From positions 1 through 19,056 of the forward strand of contig JALVDQ010000003.1 of NCBI GenBank assembly GCA_027008885.1: DNA of 19,056 bases, written 5' to 3'. Of this stretch, positions 14,390 through 19,056 are shown piece by piece. The stretch comes from Thiotrichaceae bacterium (lineage in GTDB: Bacteria > Pseudomonadota > Gammaproteobacteria > Thiotrichales > Thiotrichaceae). Numbering within the stretch: position 1 is the first letter of the stretch; each line of letters begins with the position of its first letter. The notes beneath the pieces are model-generated. The model had not been told where the DNA came from. It searched no databases and saw only the letters and a program-made list of their open reading frames with translations. Position numbers and translations under genes: made by a program.

Positions 14390-14927
14390 TTACTGTTTCT
14401 CCTTGTGTATTGCCATCTACTGATAAGGTTTGCTTATTGGCAGTTAAGGTGTCTGATTGTTTTGAAATTGAAGCGTGTAGTGTTTCAAGTGATTTATCAA
14501 CTTCTCCAGGGCTTAAACTATTCTCCGCTGTGCCCGCATTCTCATCAACTGGATGATCAACGTGACACTGAAAACAATCAGGTTGTGCCGCAACATACTG
14601 GTGGCATGTCGCGCAAAAATGTTCAGGATCAGTATGTCTGAGCACCTTGCCATTATAGGACTTGGGTACATGACATTTGATACATGCCTTGAGGCTATTA
14701 TCTTCAGTGCGAATACCACGGATCATGGTCTCATCACGCTTATGCCTTAGAAGATCCTTGTGATCTTTACGCATTAAAGCGATATGGTCATCACGTTGTT
14801 GCTCTGTTTCAAATTGAGTAACCGCTTTCATCAGTTTCGGCTGCTCATTTTTACATGAACTCAGCCCTGCGGTTATCAACAAAACCAGAGAAAGAAGATA
14901 AACCTTTTTCGATAATAGTCTAAACAT
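14382..14927 (-). CDS. dsrJ: DsrJ, triheme cytochrome c
   Basis: A 181-residue periplasmic cytochrome of the DsrMKJOP complex. Three CxxCH haem sites are present: CIKCH (82-86), CATCH (105-109) and CFQCH (118-122). The MRKDHKDLLRHKRDETMIRG stretch (52-71) before haem 1 is characteristic of DsrJ. The N-terminus has a hydrophobic signal ending in LSSC (Cys25), which fits a lipobox, so it may be lipid-anchored. Cys25 is the only cysteine before the first haem site. In Allochromatium vinosum a Cys in this region (Cys46) has been proposed as an unusual haem ligand; no Cys outside the signal region is available here. After His125 there is a 56-residue acidic, Ser/Thr-rich tail. AGGA lies 8 nt before the ATG. 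Confidence 0.93.
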   Translation of the reverse strand: MFRLLSKKVYLLSLVLLITAGLSSCKNEQPKLMKAVTQFETEQQRDDHIALMRKDHKDLLRHKRDETMIRGIRTEDNSLKACIKCHVPKSYNGKVLRHTDPEHFCATCHQYVAAQPDCFQCHVDHPVDENAGTAENSLSPGEVDKSLETLHASISKQSDTLTANKQTLSVDGNTQGETVSE

Positions 14928-14941
14928 AGTTTTTCCTGATT

Positions 14942-14982
14942 ATATAAACTGGAGTCAGACAGGAAATCCGACTCCGTTATAT
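14942..14982. other. Hairpin in the dsrL-dsrJ gap
   Basis: An imperfect inverted repeat: ATATAA...GGAGTC (14942-14956) pairs with GACTCC.TTATAT (14970-14982), with a 13-nt loop. It occupies most of the 77-bp gap between dsrL and dsrJ, the next-largest gap in the cluster. No T-tract follows on the minus strand. It may stabilise the upstream dsrMKL message or reduce readthrough to dsrJOP. Confidence 0.5.
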
Positions 14983-15004
14983 CAAAACACCTGCAAGGAT
15001 CGTA

Positions 15005-16972
15005 TTAAGCACCCAGACCCATTTCAATATAACCTGTTGGACAAACATCAGCACAAATATGACAGCCTATACACCTGGCATAATCTGTATCAACATAACG
15101 ACCTGTTGTTGACTGATCTTTCTTAACACGATAAACAGCATCTTGTGGACAGTAGATAACGCAGTTATCACACTCAAAACAAAGACCACAACTCATGCAA
15201 CGCTCTGCTTCAGCAATAACATCTTCTTCGTCAAGTGGGTTCATGCGCTCGGTAAAGTGACCTAATACCTCATCTTTGCCGGGCACATCTTCAGTTCGCT
15301 TGTGACGTTCAACTTTCTCAAAGTGACCCAGGAATAATTCGCTCGAAGATATGATTTCATGCTCGGAACGATCGTCATAGTTATGCACCGCATAATTATC
15401 ACTGTCTGTGCCGCGTAAATCTGGCTCTTTACCTTCTTCAAAACTAACTGGTGCAAGCTCAAACTCTTTGAGTTTATCCAGCAAATCAAAGTGATGCTTG
15501 TCAACTTTAGGACGCTTATCAAGCTTCTCTTCTTTATTGGTTAAATAATGGTTAATGGTTTCAGCCGCAATTGAAGCCTGACCAATAGCAGTTGTTAACA
15601 GATGTGGACGCACAATATCACCAGCAACAAAGTGACCTTCTTTGCCTGGCACCTGATAGAAGTTATCGGCATCAATCGCATTGCGATCATTTCCAATCTC
15701 TTCAACACCTTCCAGATCACCATACTGACCGATTGCAGAAACGATCAAATCAGCTTCGATAAGTGTTTCCTTGCCACCTTCTACCGGCTTGGGCATATTG
15801 CCTTCCATAACTGCTTCGACAACTTTCAAGCCGATGGCACGACCATTTTCATCCACCACAATTTCTGAAGGCATAACTTCAGTTAAAATCGTAACACCCT
15901 CAACCAGAGCATCCTGAACTTCGTGCTCGGCAGCAGTCATCTGATCCAGTGGGAAGAGTGAGGTAAGGGTTACTTCACAAGGCACTTTATTTTCTGGCTC
16001 GGCATCATGTTTAATTTTGCCTGTGGCAGAATCTTCCGGATTTTCCGAATAGTCTGGCAGGGTACCAATACGACGAGACACTGATACCACGTCAATAGAG
16101 GTATCACCACCACCCACACAAACAACTTTTGGTGCGGTGTATTTCATATTGCCAAGGTTAAATGCCTCAAGGAATTCTACTGCGGTCACGGCATTGGGAA
16201 CGTCATCCCAGTTATCGACAAACAAACCACGACCTTTTTTACAACCTAGTGCCCAAAGAATGGCATCATATTCTTTTTCAAGATCCTCGACAGCAACGTC
16301 TTTACCAACGCGTGTGCCCAGTTTTACTTCAACACCGTCCATATTGGTAATACGTTCAATTTCTGCATCCATCTTGTCGCGCGGTACACGATAACCAGGA
16401 ATACCATAGCGAGCCATTCCACCTAGTTGTTCATGGTCATCAAATATTGTTGACGCATGTCCCATTTTACGCAGCTGGTAAGCAGCAGACAGACCTGCAA
16501 CACCACCGCCAACAATGGCTACTTTCTTTCCTGATAACGGCGCTGAATCATCAAAGCCCAAACCTGCTTCGATTGCTGAATCACCAATGTATTGTTCAAC
16601 AGAGTTGATACCTACAAAGTCATCTACATCGTTGCGGTTACAACCGTCCTGGCAGGGCGCAGGACAAACACGTCCCATCATGGAAGGGAACGGGTTAGCA
16701 GTTGTGGAACGACGAAATGCGTACTCCTGCATACTCATTTCACCTGCTGGCTTTTCTATGCCGCGAATAATTTGCAACCAACCCCGAATATCCTCGCCAG
16801 ATGGACAGCTACCCTGACAGGGTGGTGTTTTCTGGATATAGGTAGGACACTTGTAAGAAGTATCCTGACGGAAAATAGCATCTTCCATGCTATCCCATTT
16901 GTTATCCCCATCTTCAAAACGTCTGAACGTCAGGCCGTTAGCTAATGATTTATCATCAGGTGAAGTTGCCAT
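15005..16972 (-). CDS. dsrL: DsrL, iron-sulfur flavoprotein NAD(P)H oxidoreductase
   Basis: DsrL works with the DsrAB sulfite reductase in sulfur oxidisers, passing electrons to NAD(P)+. The 655 residues match the size of A. vinosum DsrL. The protein resembles glutamate synthase small subunit: N-terminal cluster cysteines at 42, 52, 56, 103, 107 and 111; an FAD glycine motif VAIVGGGVAGLSAAY (151-165); and a nucleotide-binding VCVGGGDTSIDVV (284-296). The C-terminus adds a ferredoxin part with Cys 592, 595, 598, 601, 604 and 608, then CIGCHICADVC (634-644) for [4Fe-4S] clusters. A start with AAGGAG 8 nt upstream was chosen. dsrL is a marker of the oxidative rDsr pathway, though some reducing lineages also carry it. 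Confidence 0.95.
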   Translation of the reverse strand: MATSPDDKSLANGLTFRRFEDGDNKWDSMEDAIFRQDTSYKCPTYIQKTPPCQGSCPSGEDIRGWLQIIRGIEKPAGEMSMQEYAFRRSTTANPFPSMMGRVCPAPCQDGCNRNDVDDFVGINSVEQYIGDSAIEAGLGFDDSAPLSGKKVAIVGGGVAGLSAAYQLRKMGHASTIFDDHEQLGGMARYGIPGYRVPRDKMDAEIERITNMDGVEVKLGTRVGKDVAVEDLEKEYDAILWALGCKKGRGLFVDNWDDVPNAVTAVEFLEAFNLGNMKYTAPKVVCVGGGDTSIDVVSVSRRIGTLPDYSENPEDSATGKIKHDAEPENKVPCEVTLTSLFPLDQMTAAEHEVQDALVEGVTILTEVMPSEIVVDENGRAIGLKVVEAVMEGNMPKPVEGGKETLIEADLIVSAIGQYGDLEGVEEIGNDRNAIDADNFYQVPGKEGHFVAGDIVRPHLLTTAIGQASIAAETINHYLTNKEEKLDKRPKVDKHHFDLLDKLKEFELAPVSFEEGKEPDLRGTDSDNYAVHNYDDRSEHEIISSSELFLGHFEKVERHKRTEDVPGKDEVLGHFTERMNPLDEEDVIAEAERCMSCGLCFECDNCVIYCPQDAVYRVKKDQSTTGRYVDTDYARCIGCHICADVCPTGYIEMGLGA

Positions 16973-16989
16973 GCTTATTCTCCTTATTG

Positions 16990-17005
16990 CAATCCTAACG
17001 GATTG
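16990..17005. other. Small hairpin in the dsrK-dsrL gap
   Basis: CAATCC (16990-16995) and GGATTG (17000-17005) form a 6-bp stem with a 4-nt loop, just upstream of the dsrL ribosome-binding site in the 92-bp gap. No U-tract follows. It could influence dsrL translation or protect an RNA processing end. Confidence 0.4.
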
Positions 17006-17064
17006 GAAAATTATCTATTAAATTACTTAATCTATACTTTAATAATCAGATGCCATCAAAACAA

Positions 17065-18741
17065 TCAGGCATCAGGGTTGTTTTCTTGCGCTGCCTTTTC
17101 AGCTGCAGCCTTTTCTCTTGCTTCTTTTGCTGCCAAACGCTCAGCTTCTTCAGCTGCTTCTTTTGCTTCAATCTCTTCTTCTGTGAGTTGACCGGTCAAA
17201 ATAAGGGCATTACTCACCAGCTGGTGAACACTGACTATTTGATCCATGGTAAAACCATAATACGGAATAACTTTGGTAAACTGTGATTTACAGATGGCAC
17301 ATATCGCCGCCATGTGAGTTACACCGTAATGTTCTGTCACATGTTTTAAAGCTTCCATTCGGGGCAGTGCGCCCTTGACCCTGACTTCCATAAGATCATC
17401 TGTCAGGATTCCGCCGCCACCGCCACAGCAGAAAGTCTCGTCATAAATGGTTTCAGCCGGCATATCAACATAATTATTACAAACCGCCTTGATAACATTT
17501 CGCGGAATTTCAAACTGCCCACCTGGTTTATTACCCATGCGCGAACCACGAGCAATATTACAGGAATCATGGAAAGTGACTGTCATGTCATCATTCAGTG
17601 ATTTATCAATATTTAACTTTCCGGCAGCCAGAGCTGGTTCGGTAATTTCCAGAACATGTTGTGGAACCGGATAATTCTGGTCAAGAAAATCAAACGGTCC
17701 TGCCAGTGTATTCAGGAAGCTGTATGCAACACGCCAGGCATGTCCACACTCGCCAAAGACAATACGCTTTACTCCAAGATCAAGTGCAGCCTGACGAATA
17801 CGCAATGATAATCTGCGCATATTCTCATAACTACCGATGAACATACCGAAGTTTGCACCTTCAGAAGCGTAAGAACTTAGTGTCCAGTCAAGACCCAACT
17901 CGTGGAATACCTTAGCATAGCCCATCAAGCCATCAACATGAGGTTCTGCAAAGAAGTCCGCTGAAGGTGTAACCAGAAGAATATCCGAGCCTTTTTTATC
18001 CAGTGGCAATTTAACTTCTACGCCAGTATCATCGTATATATCTTCTTCAAGACCCTCGAGTGTATCCGCCAGCGCTCCCCCTGGCAAACCAAGATTATTA
18101 CCAATCTTGTGTACCTTGCCCATAATCTCGGTACAGTACTTTTGACCCATACCGATATGATCAAGAATTTCGCGCGCAGCCATTGAAATTTCTGCTGTAT
18201 CTATGCCGTAAGGGCAGAAAACAGAACAACGACGACATTGTGAACACTGGTGATAATAGTTATACCAGTCTTTTACAACATCTTCGGTTAATTCAGCAGC
18301 ACCTACAAACTCTGGTTTACCAATTTTTGCAAAAAACTTGCCGGCAAAGGTAAAGTAGTAACGATAGACTTTTCTTAGCAGGTCTTGCCTTGCAACAGGC
18401 ATATTTTTGGGGTCTTTAGTGCCAATAAAGTAATGACATTTATCAGTACAGGAACCACACTTGACACAAATATCCAGATAAACCTGAAGAGAACGATAAC
18501 GACTTTTCAAGTCAGCCATTTTGTCCAGGGCTCGTTCTTTCCAGTTTTCTACCAGGGTGTCTGCATCACCATAATGATCGACACTCTCCGGCATCGTAAA
18601 ATCAGTAGGAAAATGCAAAAACTCCTGGAATTCCTGTTTTGAAATCCACGGTCCGGAGCTTTTCATTGCATCCGGCACTATCTTTGGCACATCTACAATG
18701 CCATCTTCACCAGTAACTTCAGGTATTTCGTAATCAGCCAT
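17065..18741 (-). CDS. dsrK: DsrK, HdrD-like catalytic iron-sulfur subunit
   Basis: DsrK is the cytoplasmic subunit of DsrMKJOP, related to heterodisulfide reductase HdrD, and is thought to act on the DsrC thiol/disulfide or trisulfide. The 558 residues contain two ferredoxin cluster motifs, CVKCGSCTDKC (92-102) and CSQCRRCSVFC (166-176). They are followed by CCG-type cysteines: ECGHAW (Cys332), DSCNIARG (Cys394), FCCGGGGG (Cys438/439) and CAICKSQF (Cys481/484), which would hold the catalytic noncubane cluster. The last 40 residues are Ala/Glu/Lys-rich and predicted helical, not part of the core. It starts 11 bp after dsrM, with AAGGA 8 nt before the ATG. Confidence 0.95.
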   Translation of the reverse strand: MADYEIPEVTGEDGIVDVPKIVPDAMKSSGPWISKQEFQEFLHFPTDFTMPESVDHYGDADTLVENWKERALDKMADLKSRYRSLQVYLDICVKCGSCTDKCHYFIGTKDPKNMPVARQDLLRKVYRYYFTFAGKFFAKIGKPEFVGAAELTEDVVKDWYNYYHQCSQCRRCSVFCPYGIDTAEISMAAREILDHIGMGQKYCTEIMGKVHKIGNNLGLPGGALADTLEGLEEDIYDDTGVEVKLPLDKKGSDILLVTPSADFFAEPHVDGLMGYAKVFHELGLDWTLSSYASEGANFGMFIGSYENMRRLSLRIRQAALDLGVKRIVFGECGHAWRVAYSFLNTLAGPFDFLDQNYPVPQHVLEITEPALAAGKLNIDKSLNDDMTVTFHDSCNIARGSRMGNKPGGQFEIPRNVIKAVCNNYVDMPAETIYDETFCCGGGGGILTDDLMEVRVKGALPRMEALKHVTEHYGVTHMAAICAICKSQFTKVIPYYGFTMDQIVSVHQLVSNALILTGQLTEEEIEAKEAAEEAERLAAKEAREKAAAEKAAQENNPDA

Positions 18742-18752
18742 TGTATTCGTCC

Positions 18753-19056
18753 TTAATCCAGTTCATCCAGATACAATTTGCCCTGCTTTTCAAGCTTGGC
18801 AGCCCAGGGAGCCAGGTGACGCTTCTCACGTGGATTATCAACTTGATTTCGCGTTGGACTAAAGAATATACCTGGCGCATGTAATAACTTGCTGATAGGA
18901 AATATAAACATCAGCAACAACACTAAAGTAAGATGAACAAGTAATGGAAAATCACCTGGCAGGGGCTGCCAGTTAAAGTGAATCAAACCTCTGAAAAATG
19001 CCTTGACCATTACAATATCGGTATGAGAAACAAATTGCATCATCAAGCCCGAGAAA
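18753..19056 (-). CDS. dsrM: DsrM, membrane cytochrome b subunit (3' part only)
   Basis: Only the C-terminal 100 or so residues are in the window; the frame stays open to the right edge, so the gene start is outside. The visible part has a hydrophobic helix (VHLTLVLLLMFIFPISKLLH) with His residues near both ends, as in NarI-type haem b helices. It is followed by a cytoplasmic tail with GIFFSPTRNQVDNPREKRH. DsrM anchors DsrK and links it to the quinone pool. Its place directly before dsrK matches the usual dsrMKLJOP order. The TTG/ATG codons at 19038-19046 are internal. Confidence 0.9.
   Translation of the reverse strand, partial: FSGLMMQFVSHTDIVMVKAFFRGLIHFNWQPLPGDFPLLVHLTLVLLLMFIFPISKLLHAPGIFFSPTRNQVDNPREKRHLAPWAAKLEKQGKLYLDELD

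Noticed and set aside
19038..19046. TTG/ATG codons as the start of a short protein
   Set aside because: The frame continues to the window edge and the sequence fits the C-terminal part of DsrM.

Overview
The window comes from a sulfur-oxidising gammaproteobacterium of moderate GC content (roughly mid-40s % by eye). Two observations support this. The right third carries the tail of a reverse-type dissimilatory sulfite reductase (dsr) cluster in the order dsrM(partial)-K-L-J-O-P, and dsrL and dsrJ are typical of sulfur oxidisers. The left part carries the gammaproteobacterial arrangement lolB / TPR lipoprotein <-> hemA-prfA-prmC. The sequence does not allow a genus to be named; free-living and symbiotic sulfur oxidisers are both possible.

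Layout. 1-590: a DUF302 gene (+), then a hairpin. 589-2956 (-): lolB and a TPR lipoprotein gene, separated by about 480 bp of stacked repeats. 3123-6392 (+): hemA-prfA-prmC, with overlapping hemA/prfA genes and a putative leaderless start for hemA. 6391-6548: an imperfect palindromic repeat filling the convergent gap. 6556-8166 (-): a CZB-domain coiled-coil protein. 8467-9213 (+): an FNR-type oxygen sensor. 9426-12239 (+): phosphoenolpyruvate carboxylase. 12353-12394: a perfect 20-bp inverted repeat acting as a terminator shared by ppc and dsr. 12422-19056 (-): dsrP, dsrO, dsrJ, dsrL, dsrK and the 3' end of dsrM.

How the genes work together. DsrMKJOP is the transmembrane redox complex that links the periplasm and quinone pool to cytoplasmic sulfur trafficking. 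DsrL is the flavoprotein that passes electrons from sulfite reductase to NAD(P)+. PEP carboxylase replenishes C4 acids, and the FNR-like protein could adjust metabolism to oxygen. hemA provides the first step toward haem and sirohaem, which the Dsr enzymes need. This link is inference from pathway knowledge; the sequence does not prove it.

The most unusual content is intergenic. Five copies of a poly-C/poly-T repeat (core CCCATCCCCCCTGTTTTT) all lie on the same strand, two of them behind (TGYCCTC)n tandem repeats. One copy has entered the start of prmC, so that its C8 tract is probably translated. There are also an inverted-repeat (MITE-like) element and a second palindromic family present as one full and one half copy. 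Other oddities are a DsrJ with no cysteine between its signal region and the first haem site, and a CZB domain whose first zinc-binding histidine is replaced by serine.
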